Notes: generated by a model from the sequence alone, not told the origin. A DNA stretch of 64,000 nt from Bugulina stolonifera (GCA_935421135.1 OW285190.1:18858501-18922500), one strand, 5' to 3'; positions 36,894 to 49,177 are shown, counted from the first letter of the stretch. Program-made: numbers and translations.

Positions 36894-37204
36894 TTTTTAT
36901 GTGGAAATGCAAAGAGCAGCTCTTTGAAAACACATAAATTATGATCTGCTAAGCTGAGGACAAGTAAATTCCTACTTAATAGTTTTTATGGTGCCATAAA
37001 TTATATTCTTATTAGCTACATGCAATTGGTAACCACTAAGTTATTTTATAGGCTGCTACCTATGGGTAAAGTAATTGACCTTATTATTTGGCTATATGCT
37101 GATGAAGGTTTTCAAGCAGAGTTTATTAGTTTTGGTGATGATAGCAATGAGAGAAGTTATATATAGCACATAGTAATAATAATGTCTGGGTGTCAGCCTT
37201 AGCT

Positions 37205-37796
37205 ATAGTTGCCTTAGATGGCTGGTGTGGGTACGGGTATTTATGACACTGCAGAACACCAACAAGGGCTGGATCAAACAGCTAGTTGCCAAAAGCATCT
37301 CATCTTCTAAGGCTCAAGCGCGTGGTCCTGGGGCAATGTGGAGAGGGGTCGTGTGGTCCTGGGGCAGTGTGGAGAGGGGTGTTATGTGCTGTCAGTGCCG
37401 AGTGCTGCTCTGTACCAAAGGGGCAATGTTCTGATCCACAGCAGCTTGCCTTGATTGGCTGGCTAGCATCGCACAGTGATTAACCTTAACAGCGCAGGTA
37501 CCAGCTTTGCTAGTGAGTAATGGGGAATGCCATGGCCAACCTGCTCTTTGGAGACACTGCTTGACTGCCGTGATCTTACCCTCTCAAGTAATTGGGCGAC
37601 ACGGCGGGACGTGTTGGGGTGCAACCCATTTCTAAATTGATCCAAATTTTCCCCCACAGGCACCATGGCATATGTACTAACTTCCCTCTTACCTGGCTGG
37701 TTTTTTGTGCGAGGGTTGCTGGGCAAACACACCACTACCTCTCTGAATGTATGCAATTACTCAAATAATAATAATAATGATAATAATAATAATAGG
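37205..37796 (+). mobile_element. GC-richer repeat with AAT-rich 3' tail
   Basis: About 590 bases, clearly richer in GC than its surroundings, ending in an AATAATAATAATAATGATA-type tail (37767-37796). Simple-repeat tails of this kind mark the 3' ends of many non-LTR retrotransposons. An internal 36-bp near-duplication (GTGGTCCTGGGGCA(A/G)TGTGG twice) lies near 37322-37377. It has no clear coding frame on the + strand. A 97-residue frame on the - strand (37756-37463) is of unknown meaning. Confidence 0.35.
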
Positions 37797-37875
37797 TGCC
37801 AAACTCAATTCTTCAGTGTGGCTGCCCAGTAGCAGAGAGCTAGAGAGCTAGAGCTTTATTGTAGAAGACTATTCA

Positions 37876-38060
37876 TCAATATTGCAAATAGAATAGGCCC
37901 AGTGCTGAGCCGTGGTGTAGACCTACTTTCTTGTTGAAGCATTCTGTCACACCCACTGCACTCCTTACCGATGCCATACTTCTCTCATACATGTATCTTG
38001 TATTACTATCACATACATGTATATCTCCAGTACACCTGACGATCTTAAAGAGGGAGAATT
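37876..38060 (-). mobile_element. LINE reverse-transcriptase fragment
   Basis: On the - strand a frame contains SMASVRSAVG, then VGLHHGSAL; after a frameshift, PILFAILM follows. The VGL-H-x-GSALSP-x-LFA-I-x-MD pattern belongs to the fingers/palm region of non-LTR reverse transcriptases, preceding the catalytic motif. The frameshift and surrounding stops show a dead fragment. Confidence 0.65.
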
Positions 38061-39759
38061 TCCAAAACTGACCAGAACCAATCAGAAGGCTGAATAGCTT
38101 GTTGAATAGTACTTGCCGAGAGCTATTTAAAAAAGGTCTGCAGCGCAACAGCAGATGACATCATCTGCCACAAATTGATCACAAACAAAGGCAGTTTATG
38201 TCATCTAAACAACCCAGTTAACATTGTTATAAAGCACATAGAAAGGTTTTTATTCAATAACTTTTCTATTAACCAGGAGTTTATAAATTCCTTCTACACT
38301 TTTGATAACATGATACTTAGCCACATATATTCACTTGTCTTTTCTATTTCAAGTATCAAGGAAGTGCAATTAGCAAAAGAACTCCTCATTTATTTGAGGG
38401 TATACTACAATGAGAAGACAACTTTTCATATTTCTCAAAGCTCCTATTTTCTGGTATTTTTCAAAAATACACGTAACATACTTGTAGCAAAACAGTATTA
38501 GTGCCAACAAGAGAAATAAATAACTAAATTTACCACAAATGGATTCCAATTATATATCTCTGCTCATACAATAGAGGGCAACTCGTGAAGACCACCCAGC
38601 CTTTGGGGCAACTTTCACTTTAAGCAGTGTCACATCTCTTCCCTGTGGTTATATTGGAGTTATCCAGGCAATCGTGCTCATACATTGATATAGACATGGG
38701 AACTATAATTAATGTGTATTTGGTTTGCCTGTTAGCAGCTACAACCACCTACGGCTTCAGCAATGTAATGGATGGCTAACCTAGCTTGCCTTTATATAGA
38801 CTTGCTTCAACAGCCTCAACTTGTAGCTATGGGTCCTATCTATTCAGCACTACTCCAGGATAATTCAAGTGAATATAAACATATCTAATAAAAAGATCTG
38901 TACTGTAAGAAGGTATAGGAGTAACTGCTCTATATAATAATTTGACCTTGCTTTTAAAGAAAAAAGGATGACGACCGGTGGCCCGGACGACTGCATAGAA
39001 CCGGTTACAAAACAGACGGACAAGACTAGAAGGCCGTCAAGAAACTATGCAATAAGTGATGCAGTAATATGTGTAGAAATTAGCTATGACTTATTTACAA
39101 ATACAAGAATGTACTACAAATCTCACTAGTTATAATAATTTTGTAACGACCTTAAGGACCTCTGCCAAAGTGGATGTCCTGGGGCTCATCTATAACACAA
39201 GTGTTAATAGTAGTCAGTAGGAGATGTTCAACACTATAAATAGACATTATGAGATTAGCCAGATAATTTACAAGCTTATCTGGATTATAATGTTTTATGG
39301 ACACTTATTGTGACTGTCATCTCATCTAGTGCAATTAGTATAATAAATACCTTAGTATTGTTCCCATGATGCATATGGACTACCTTGAATTATAGTGTTG
39401 AATAATTGAACTTCTATGACTGACCTAGGGTGGGCCCTCGTGCACCTGATTTTATGTTGTAGTTGCCTATGTGTTATATATATTTTGCATTATCGTAAAG
39501 ACCTACCCTTTGTCGGCTCTTTTGCTGGAAGTTACTGGAAGCACATTTTATACAAAGGGAGCAAAGTTTTTGCTATACCAGTTCAATTGTTCCTGGAATC
39601 TCAATAAAGTCACATCTATTATACTTATGCAGATTGGAGTTATTTATTCTAACTGGTAACTCTTAGCCTAGGTTCCCCCAGGGACTAACAGCCAGAGTGC
39701 TAGGGTAGGATAAAACTCATGCTGTCTCAATAATTACAAGAGGAACACTCAGACCTACC

Positions 39760-40888
39760 CGGTGGCGGATTTTGAACTTTGGGGAAGGGGTGGCTCCATG
39801 GATGGGAGGGGATAAATGGTTCAGAAGCATTTTAGACAATGAATTTGTCCTTATATGAAGATTTGCCTTGTAAAGCTCAAAGCTCAAACTATTAAAGTAG
39901 TAAAAGATATGGAACTGCACAAGTTTTGAAAACCAACACTATTCAGACCTAAGAATGACCAGATTAATCGAATTTAGTATCTGACCTGTGGTCATGATTA
40001 ACAGGTTTGACTTGGAAACACACATGTGTTAGATGATAAAATTGCTACAAGCTGTGACTGACAATAACTGAATATTTATTGTGCTCAGAATGCTCCTGTT
40101 GACTGTTCACATTAATAGTACTAGAGTGGAAGACTGCTAGACAACATGAGGGGGATGTCTACATTATAATATATAACAGTTTTTTTCAACTGAAGTTTAG
40201 ATTGACTAATGGGTAATATTTATTTTATAAGAAGAATAGGCAACTCTGCCTGAGATACAAGCATGTACTATTGAAATAAAATATGAAATACAATATAAAA
40301 TATAAACCACATGTAGATATAAGTGCGCCAGGTAAATATGAGTAAATTAGTCAGATATTGGATTTGGTAGAAGGAAGTGTCTTCTTTTTCATTCTAATAA
40401 AAGTGTCTGCTAATGACTCCAGACTAATTTTATTTTATACATACGTAGCTGAATAACTCAGGTGAGAAATGATAGCTTGTTAAACAGCTAACTAGTTCTT
40501 CAATTAGCAATCAGAATTCAACAGATTAAAAAGAGTTCTCCAAAAAGAACAGTGGGATTTACCAGAAATCAAAAACCTATTATTATTGAGAAACACACCT
40601 AGTGAAGACCAGGTGAACACGTGCAGTAAATAGCAAATATTAATGTAAGATGATTAATCTGAGTTTCCAACTTGAAAACTACCTAGATGGGACGCTAAAT
40701 GTTACACTCAAACTTAGCAATAATCGGGCGCCGTGAACACCTGAGCTAAATAAAGCGTGCGCATACTGATTGGTAAGCACGCTGCACAGAGCGCTGGTAA
40801 TTTGGGGAAATCCCAACTAAATTGCATTTTGAAAGAACACTGAAGGGGTGGCGCGCGACCCAGGCGCCAGTAGGAAAATCCGCCACTG
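39760..40888. mobile_element. DNA transposon-like element with GGCGGATTTT ends
   Basis: The left end reads GGTGGCGGATTTT and the right end AAAATCCGCCACTG, an inverted pair 1.1 kb apart. CAGTGGCGGAT termini are common among hAT-type elements. Flanking bases contain a CTACC word on both sides, but I could not settle an exact 8-bp target duplication. The interior has no long frame. Confidence 0.45.
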
Positions 40889-41119
40889 CTACCGGTTGGT
40901 ACATAAGTACAATTTGATCTAGTCAGTATATACAAGTCTGCATCTCACTCAGAACTAATACACCAATTTGCATTTATTTGTTCATAGTTTTATAAGTATA
41001 TTCGTTAAAACATTATAAGAGGACAAAAAATCTTTCGACAAGTTGTCTTGTTTCACACGACAAAGACATAGTAGCACAAAGTAACATAAATATAGACAAG
41101 ATAGTTCAGTAGAAGCAAC

Positions 41120-44100
41120 CTACCACCCACCATAAAATAGTCCCCAGTGACACTTAGGAACAAGTGGAGCATCAGTGTTTGAGACAAAGTCACCAGACGG
41201 GCATAACTGAGGAATCATCTGCCTGTTCACCAGATCCTGGAATCCTAGAGCAGCGTCGCAACCATCCAACACCACGTGTTGATAACAATGGTTAACCTCA
41301 TCTGCTTTGTCACTGGAGAGCAGGAAGATGAAAAATATAGTGCAAACATTCATTTTTGCTCCAGCTCTATGTAATACTATGTTTTAGATGACTGTATAGA
41401 ATAATAGGCTAGCATCGTTGATTTTATCATTCTGTAGGGAGAAATGGGAAAACACTCAGGAAATATAGGTTAGTATTTTAGTTTATACCACACAGTATAT
41501 TACAGTCATCTTCTGTTTCTCAAACCATCTGATTTAGAAGAAATACATTAAAGCTCAAATATGTGTGCTGGCACTGGCCTGGTAGAATTGTTGTGAGACT
41601 TCCCTCTTTACTTACCAAATAATTCCTGATTTATCCTCTCTGAATATAGACTGAAAGCACTGTACACTACCTCCACAACCTGAAGCATAAAATACTTGCA
41701 TGCTGTTTATTAGCTACACATGTGAAAATTCAATCATTGTAAAGTTAGCCTCTACAAGACGTTAAGTAGCACTATTAATACACTAACAATTCCCCAAACT
41801 CGGATCGCAATATTATCTAGATGGTGAAGCAAAGCTGAATATACATGCAACATAATATGCAAGCGTTTATCGTGTGCAAACGAATGCTACTGAACTAGCA
41901 TCTAGGTGTTACATGAGGACAGTGTTCGAAGTGTGGTTATGTGGGAGTATATGGCGTGTACCCACCTCAATTTTAGTGGGTACACGTGTACCATCATGTG
42001 AAGACTAGCAGTGGAAATCTTAAGCCTTCTTTCAATAGCAGTTGTGCTAATCTGCTTTTATTCGCAGCCCATTAGTACATTAACTAGTGGCTAGTAGTTT
42101 TAGTAAAGGTATAGCACCCTTACTGACTGCAACCAGTGAGGCCACCTTGCCTAAGACAATGAGAAGTCACTAACCTAGTCAATTTAATATTTTGATCAAA
42201 TTGGTTTCCAAAGTTTTTTTCCATTTTGATATTAATACGTGTGGGTTTTACAAAATAACATAATGTGAGGAATATGCGTTGCAAACATTTTTATATTAGC
42301 AAGTCCTCAGTACTACTGTTTACCCACAAATACATAAAATTTTAGATGTTGACAGAAAACAGTGAAACAAATCTAAATTTCTCAAGTATTTTCTGCATAC
42401 GCCGTGTACCCACCTCATTTGTTCCACTTCGAACACTGCATGAAGAGTTATTATTCTCTTATCTATAGAAATTGTAACATACGCGAAAAATAAACTAAAC
42501 TATCTTTAAGTAAATTGTTGAGGTTTGCCGGCGATGCTATGTAGGTTTTAGACACAGTCACTGATTTTGTAGAAAATGTGAAATAATCTTACAATAACAA
42601 CTTCATTGTAGGTGCATTAGATAAGTAAAATGAGGTCAACTTTGCTTACTGCAATGATGGCCACAGTAGAAATGTCGGTCAATTAATTTACCTTTGCTAG
42701 GAAATTCTAAGTCCATTTCTCCACAGAAGTATTGAAATAGCTCCAAATACTCTGTCGTCTGAAAAACTCTCCGATTTGCATCTTTTACCTCACAGTTAGT
42801 AATAGCGTCAACATATATCTTTGTTGCCCTAAAACAATTTTCATGCATCTCTAAAATTACTATTTCAGTCTAAAGCAAGTTACAATTTAAAACAGCTATC
42901 TCCTCTTAAACGTGTTTGCAAAGTGAGTGACATTTGGTGAATAGTAAATATTAAAATCTGCAGTCTGTTGTCACTATACTAAGACAATAGACTGCTGGTT
43001 GAAGTATCAAGGTCTGTGGACGGCGGACTGCCGCAGTTGCAGCTGTCCCCAGTCCACAATGCGCTGTCAGCAGCAGGCTGGGTTATATATTGTACATGAT
43101 TGTATAGTCTATAGCCTATAGCACAGTGATAGCAAGTGCAATATTTATATATGATATAATATTTTCTAGGCTACCATATTACGTATACATAGGTTTCCTC
43201 TGTATAGCAATAACTGGTATTAAAAGTTCTACATAATTGTTTGAAGGACTTCCAAAGTTAGGACTACATTATTCTGAATATGATATACTTGTACTTACTT
43301 TTCGCAATACTTTGGGGTTGCTTTCTTTATTATGTACTTGAAATGGCAGTAAGTATAGAACAACTTTTCTTCACATGCTAGAAATAAGCAAAGTTTGTTT
43401 CATAGAAATATACTATTAGTGTAAGATTATTGCATTGAATGTGGAGATTAACTGGAGGGTTAGTTTAGACTGCCACGTATGACCTTTGATTTATCCAAAC
43501 ACTTAATGCCCAACAATGACCTTAGTGGACCTACTGTAATTCTTTAGTCACACAGATTACATTTTTGTGAAGCTTAGAGCACAGGCTCCTCTAGACTAAG
43601 AGCTACATTATAGCTACTTACTTGGAGGAGGAGGTGGGGGATGCTTGTGGTGGTGATGATAGAATAGCCATGCATTGGACACACCTGGGAATAAAACACA
43701 ATTACTAAATTGATTTTCCTTCAAAGATGGTAATAGGATTGTTATCAAACTAATAGAAAAAAATTAATACAATGGTCTCGCTACACTAGTACTACTTTTC
43801 ATTATTGATCTATTCACAGTAACAACTTTATATTATTACATGCCATTTAGTCTGCATTTTGTATCCATATAACTTCTTATTTACAGCAGATGTTTGTTTT
43901 TTATAGGCAAAATCTGGTCTGAGAGTCATAAGCTGATGGATTAACGTTTTAATCCCAGTAATTATGATTAATGAAGGTTAGTTTTGATCAAGTTGGCATC
44001 TTTTATTAGCTCCCTCAGAACTTTAGTTGATACAAAGGTTATTGCAAACTGCCGTGGAATGCAGCTTTAAAAAAGACGCCTCTAAAAACCATTGAGGAAT

Positions 44101-45400
44101 TTACAACTTATAATATATCTAAATTGCGGAGCTTTACGTAAATTATCAGGATTTATATGTATACTCTTGTTGTTGTTTTGGCGTTGAAGTCTAATGTCAA
44201 GTTAGCATGCATTTAGATATTCTTTGTTTACTATTTAAATAGTTGTTCTAATTTTATAAATAAATTCCTTTTACTAAGTCAAATCATCTTATGGTGACCT
44301 TTGAACCGTTCAATTCACCAATGTTGCTAAATTGCCATAACTGGAAGATATTTATGTTTATCAAGAGAAAGAGTATGACAGCTATACCGGCCAAGTAATT
44401 GTAATATTGCAATGGTTTTTTGGTTTTGGTACTGTCGCCCTGAGACGACTTCCAAGTCCAAAATGAAATGCCAATGAATGGTGCTAGGTCTTCTCATTAC
44501 ATGAAATATTAACAGGTACTAGTAGTCAAATAACTACCAAAGACGACCCATATGATCACGAGTCAATGCTTGTGTGCTATACTGAGAAAGAGAGTGATCC
44601 GACCTAGGAGGAAGTTCGGGTTGCAAGGTTGAGGGCCTTAACAACTAGAGTGCATATAAGAACGGATGTGTCTTTATTGAAATCCAAGCATGAACTGAGA
44701 AAAAAAAATGGATAAACAATGCCCTTTATATAGTAATAGAACTTCAGGAGGAAGTTCCGGTAAAAAGGCCGACGTAGTCTCGTAAAAAGACGACGTAGGG
44801 TCGTCCGGAAATTGTGCAACAACATGGCGGCCGGAAGCCCGATGGCCGACCCAAAATAAGTCAGGTTTGACAAAAGATGCTTAAAATGATTTAGATCACA
44901 TGCAAAATCAATATCAAGTATTTCTGAGAGGTCGGGCCTCTTTACATGGGTATAAAAAGGGTATAATGACTCAGTAATGCGTACAAGAAGTGTACAAGTA
45001 ACATTCAACTACATAGACTATGTGTACAAGCAAGTGTAATGCAATGTAAGTATATATAATTAACTTCATGTAGTCGGGAGGCTGCGTGTGTCCATTACAA
45101 TATTATATTCAACTAAACAAATATTAGCCTTTGAGTTATTTAAAATTATTAAATAACATGGTATCCGTGCATATTCTTATAACATCCTCTTCTTTTAATG
45201 TCATGAAGATATTGTTTACTTACCAAACAATGTCAGCATCACCCAAAATGAGGCCATCCTGGGAAAACCTAAATATAACATATAAATATCATAGCTACAC
45301 AACTGTACAATCGCTACATGTCCGCACGTGGACCAGAGTATCAAAGTACAATGATAATTTTCTATTATAGATCATTAAGACAATATCATGACTTACCCAT
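41120..45400 (-). CDS. Copy 7: secreted 12-Cys family protein with a His/Pro linker and a moved start (189 aa)
   Basis: Exons on the - strand: start exon 45400-45397 (ATGG), 45258-45224, 43684-43622, 43377-43299, 42828-42692, 41679-41616 and 41312-41120 (TAG). Exon 2 is 35 nt, so the usual exon-1 ATG would be out of frame and stop after seven codons. An ATG inside exon 2 at 45257 gives an open frame beginning MASFWVMLTLF, 189 residues in all, so translation probably starts there. The linker has four consecutive His and six Pro (HHHHKHPPPPPP) and no cysteine. All twelve domain cysteines are at standard spacing, with EFPSKG and CPSGDF motifs; the C-terminus is extended and ends in GGW. Intron 5 holds a hAT-like MITE. 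Confidence 0.82.
41920..42438. mobile_element. hAT-like MITE in intron 5 of copy 7
   Basis: A 519-bp element with terminal inverted repeats CAGTGTTCGAAGTG. It is flanked by CATGAGGA (41912-41919) and CATGAAGA (42439-42446), an 8-bp target-site duplication with one mismatch, as expected of hAT transposons. Subterminal GTGTACCCACCTCA blocks occur near both ends. There is no transposase frame. Confidence 0.78.
44604..45070. mobile_element. Dispersed repeat related to 14340-14980, intron 2 of copy 7
   Basis: Shares ordered blocks with 14340-14980 and is GC-richer than the intron around it. The - strand has a 134-residue frame (45008-44604) containing RRLFTRLRRPF. It shows no family or known domain signature and is best read as part of a decayed mobile element. 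Confidence 0.35.
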
Positions 45401-45472
45401 TATGCTGAAGTAAAGATGGTTTAGACCTTGTACCACTGTCTGGTTAAATGAGCTAGGCTAATCTTCTCTGCT

Positions 45473-45480
45473 GATATATA
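45473..45480 (-). promoter_or_regulatory. Probable TATA box of copy 7
   Basis: TATATAT-type sequence about 75 bases before the exon-1 ATG on the - strand. Further TATATA repeats lie upstream (45490-45506), so the exact element is uncertain. Confidence 0.5.
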
Positions 45481-46069
45481 CATACACTGTATATATATGT
45501 AGATATATGAAAGATTAACTAAAGCATCAGAGCTTGATTTCATAATCAATCATAATTATGGAGTCTTGGATATAAGATAAATTGTAATTAACCTGAATTT
45601 CATCCCCTTTGTGACCGCCTTATTCCATTACAAATAATTTAATGCACGCAAGTTAAACCAAGACATAAATTAGCATTTCATGCATTATAATATAGACACT
45701 AGGTCCTCCATCGCTTATATAGATAAACCATAAAATACAAATAATGTTTCCAATTAAACTGAGGTTATGAAGAGTAACTTTGTCATAATACCTTGATATT
45801 AGCTGTGCCCTGATTCTGGTATTCAGCATATCAAGAACTGACCTCAATATGCTTCCAGCAAAGCAACTAGAAATTTCCTAAAAAGTGAAAGCAGATGAAT
45901 CATGGTTCTACTAAGAAATGCTGAGCATTTGTTTCTACCCAGTGTCTGCCAATAATGTCTTAACAAGACATTTTATGACCTCTATTACATTGATTCAGAC
46001 CTAAGGCTGAATACTGGTTGCTTGAAGGTAGTACATGATTGTGGAGGTGTATGTGCTGACATATGTGCA

Positions 46070-46205
46070 GGTATATGTAAATGTGCGGGTATATGAGCAG
46101 GTATATGTAAATGTGCAGGTATATGTAAATGTGCAGGTATATGTAAATGTACAGGTATATGTGCAGGTATATGTGCAGGTATATGTAAATGTGCAGGTAT
46201 ATGTC
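46070..46205 (+). repeat. 18-bp minisatellite
   Basis: Units GTATATGTAAATGTGCAG, some shortened to 12 bp (GTATATGTGCAG). Since both lengths are multiples of 3, all frames stay open and produce false repetitive proteins on both strands. Confidence 0.9.
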
Positions 46206-46907
46206 GAACATCCTCAATGAAATAACATGAGTACATAAATACTCGTAGTAGACCTAGAAACTAGAACGTCTGGTTTTTGGATGGTCTATCATTCTATCCC
46301 ATTTGCTAAATTACTCTTGGGTACACTATGGGCGGAACAGGCGCAAAATAGAAGTTCAGGGGGTAATGGCTTCACGAGCAAACTATAAGGATGAGTTTTC
46401 TTGAGCTCAGTTGATTTGGTCAACAAAGCTGTGCCTCCAATTTCAATTGTAAAATAAAGAAGGGTTTGTTCTAGATCTACATTTTAATAATACATGTATT
46501 TATAATCACTAATAATGAGATTGCAATGTACATGTAGGTTAGTGTTGTAGATACACATCATGTATATTGTATATAATTGGTGTCTCTTCAAGAACAGCCA
46601 CTAAATAATGCTGATGAATGATCAGATGTTGACATGTATTTTGATTTGTAAGAAGGTCCGGCAACATAATCCATGGCGAAATATCGGATAGGATTAAAAT
46701 AATCACGCTTATGAGTCTACATTCTCCCCATTAAGGTGGATTAAAATAAAGCTGATGGATAATGGGACTGGAGAACCCTGCATCAGTTATAGAGAGTGTA
46801 TGAATATATTTCCAGAAATAAGTTGAAAGGAGGAAACTTATCTTTTATGGGCAGCCTTTTCTTTTCCAGGATACAGACATGCAATTGATTAATAATAATA
46901 ATTGTAA

Positions 46908-47006
46908 TATGCCTTGCATGGTGGAGACAACTATGCCTTATATGGTGGAGACAACTATGCCTTATATGGTGGAGACAACTATGCCTTATATGGTGGAAAC
47001 AACTAC
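46908..47006 (+). repeat. 24-bp minisatellite
   Basis: About four copies of ATGGTGGAGACAACTATGCC plus TTAT. The frame through it (METT-x-PY repeats) has no start context or exon partner and is taken as an artefact. Confidence 0.85.
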
Positions 47007-47518
47007 AGGCACACTAAAGAGAACTTCATTTAAGCTAATAACTCTGCTACTACTGCTGCTATTTACATGCCACCAGCTTTCTGTTTTGGTGCAGGAGGAC
47101 AAAAAATTGTCTTTTCACTAAATAATAATTGAATGTGAAGTATGTTACTTTGAGGCAAAAAAGTTATATATGATAGGATAAGCATTATAATATTAAACAT
47201 GCTAGCTGGAGGCGGAATATGTCACCTGAAAGTTAAAATTAGTAAATAAGTGTAATATTTCCCATTGTTTGATTGATAACCATCTGGGCCAATTGGTGAG
47301 TGAAGGTCACTGGTCAATCTGTAAACCGAAATGCAGAGCAAGTCATAGTCTATTATAAAAGTAAGTTATTCTCGGCTGCACAAAGGTAGTCAAATCATTT
47401 GTGAGCTTTCCTTGCCTTTCTATAATTTGGTGTACCTAGAAAATTAAGCTTCATTGTTATATTGTACTTGTCTGCTGGCTACATACAATTAGCCTGCCTA
47501 TCTAGCAGTCTCTGACAC

Positions 47519-47559
47519 GGAGTTGTCTTCCCTGTTCAAACTTGAGAAGAGAAGACAAC
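47519..47559. repeat. Short hairpin with GGAGTTGTCTTC end
   Basis: GGAGTTGTCTTCCC faces GAGAAGACAAC about 16 bases away; likely a minimal member of the MITE family at 268-391. Confidence 0.4.
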
Positions 47560-48063
47560 ATACATATTTTTTGCTATAATAAAATTAATTTGTCAATTTG
47601 AAAAGGAGCCTAGTCTAATAAACTAGTATAGTGCATTGTGAAAACTTAGGGAAGAGAGATATGGATGAATATTTTTATGCTACAGAGCATACCTGTCAAC
47701 TATCCCTATGTGGGCAGGACCCTCCCTATTTCAAACTCCCACCAGCTCCCTATATCCTCCCGATTTCAGGGCATCAGAGCCAATATTCAAGATTATCCAA
47801 TAAATAACATCAAGTTAATACCCTTGTTTAGTCTAATTTTAGTCTGTCTGGCATTTTGGAGTTAGCAGATACTGCATAGCTTATATTGTGTATGTGTGCT
47901 TAATCTAATATTGTTTTCACCACCAGTTTCTTTTCAGCTTTTGTTGTGATTTAGTTTAGTCTTTGCTAAAAGTACAAGCATGGTAGCTAATTTACACGTA
48001 TTACAGATTATGTCAAAAGATAATAATTAGTGTTGTGATAAGAGTGAAGCTTGGCACCCATAC

Positions 48064-48082
48064 TCCCCCCCCCCCCCCCCCT
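48064..48082 (+). repeat. Poly-C tract
   Basis: An unbroken run of about 19 C residues; another C run is at 25830-25843 in intron 3 of copy 5. Confidence 0.9.
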
Positions 48083-48512
48083 ACAGTTCAGACTCTCCAA
48101 ATGTATTTTCTGCAGCTGGAAGTTAGGGTCTTCACCTGTACACTTTGAAGTTGAAACTCCCTATATTTGTTCACTCCAAGTTGACAGGTATGCTATAGAG
48201 CTTTACGACAACAACAACTGGTGCAGCACAAGTTAGACTGAGTAAAACAATAGAGGACCAAGCTGACTGAATTGAGTAGCTGGCACTAAGTCATCCTAGC
48301 CTAGGAATTTTTGGGCTGAAATTGGATAGACTGATTTATACATACCGGAATCCTTGCTTATCTTATCTTAGCTTTCTGTGTATGTTTCGTTGCATTAATT
48401 TAAATACCGAATACTACTACTCCTCTACTTTATACATGCACATGTATATTACTGTATACATGTAAATACATAATTATGTCATACTTCAAACACCAAAACC
48501 AGTAATTTTCCA

Positions 48513-48551
48513 TGGGGGGGGGGGGTGGGGGGGGGGTGGGGGGGGGGGGGT
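48513..48551 (+). repeat. Poly-G tract, G-quadruplex candidate
   Basis: Nearly 40 bases of G broken only by single T residues, enough for several four-run G-quadruplexes. Confidence 0.85.
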
Positions 48552-48817
48552 GGGAGCCACAATACCAGATCTCATATGTGCCTAAGCAATGAGTGTGAAG
48601 GAATTATTCTGAGTCAAACAAAGTGCAGTTCAAAACAAATTAAAATTTCATTACTTACAATATATTACAGAATACTATCTGCATACGCATACATGTTCAT
48701 ATGGGGGTGAATAGTATCACCATAATTATATGAAGTAATGTAAAATATCAATTGCTGTTATCTCCACATTCTTTTGAAGCAGTCACATGATCAATCTGCC
48801 TCTAAACAACATATAAA

Positions 48818-48861
48818 GTTGTCTGCCCTCACACTTATACTTCTTGGGAGAAGGCAACTCC
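48818..48861. repeat. Short hairpin with AGTTGTCTGCCC end
   Basis: AGTTGTCTGCCC faces GGGAGAAGGCAACTCC; same family as the other GTTGTCTTC-ended hairpins. Confidence 0.4.
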
Positions 48862-49177
48862 TACTTTTAATCAGAATCAAGATAGAATAATTTCTTCCCA
48901 ATGCAAGCCAGTTTACATAGCTATACAACAGTCTGGTTAGGAACGTAGAATTAGACTATGCAATGACTCTAGGCTATCTGGCAAGTCAATAGATTATTTA
49001 TCATGCTTGATCTTATTCTGGAATAGAAAGCCTCCTGATAAAAGTGACATGTTTATGTCCCTTGAATAAGGGGTGTAGGGAACTTTTAATATTAATGCAA
49101 TAAAATGGTCTAGAAACAATTTAGTACTTAGTGGTTTCTAATAGTATCAAAAGTGCTTGACAGGGTAAGACAGGTGC

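Larger units (their letters stand above)
36894..41119. other. Spacer between copies 6 and 7
   Basis: No family exon. It contains a GC-richer block ending in an AAT-repeat tail (37205-37796), a reverse-transcriptase fragment (37876-38060), and a TIR-bounded element (39760-40888). A 108-residue frame at 38175-38501 (+) lies in AT-rich sequence and resembles nothing I know. The stretch 38510-39750 shows nothing I can identify. Confidence 0.55.
45510..49177. other. Spacer between copies 7 and 8
   Basis: No gene recognised. Contents are an 18-bp array (46070-46205), a 24-bp array (46908-47006), poly-C (48064-48082), poly-G (48513-48551) and two short GTTGTCTTC-type hairpins (47519-47559, 48818-48861). 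The remainder shows no structure I can identify. Confidence 0.55.

Noticed and set aside
38175..38501. 108-residue frame on the + strand
   Set aside because: AT-rich, no start context, no splice partner, no signal or motif; a chance frame is more likely.
44604..45008. 134-residue frame on the - strand within copy 7
   Set aside because: Lies in intron 2 inside a dispersed repeat shared with 14340-14980; not part of the 12-Cys protein and no known domain.
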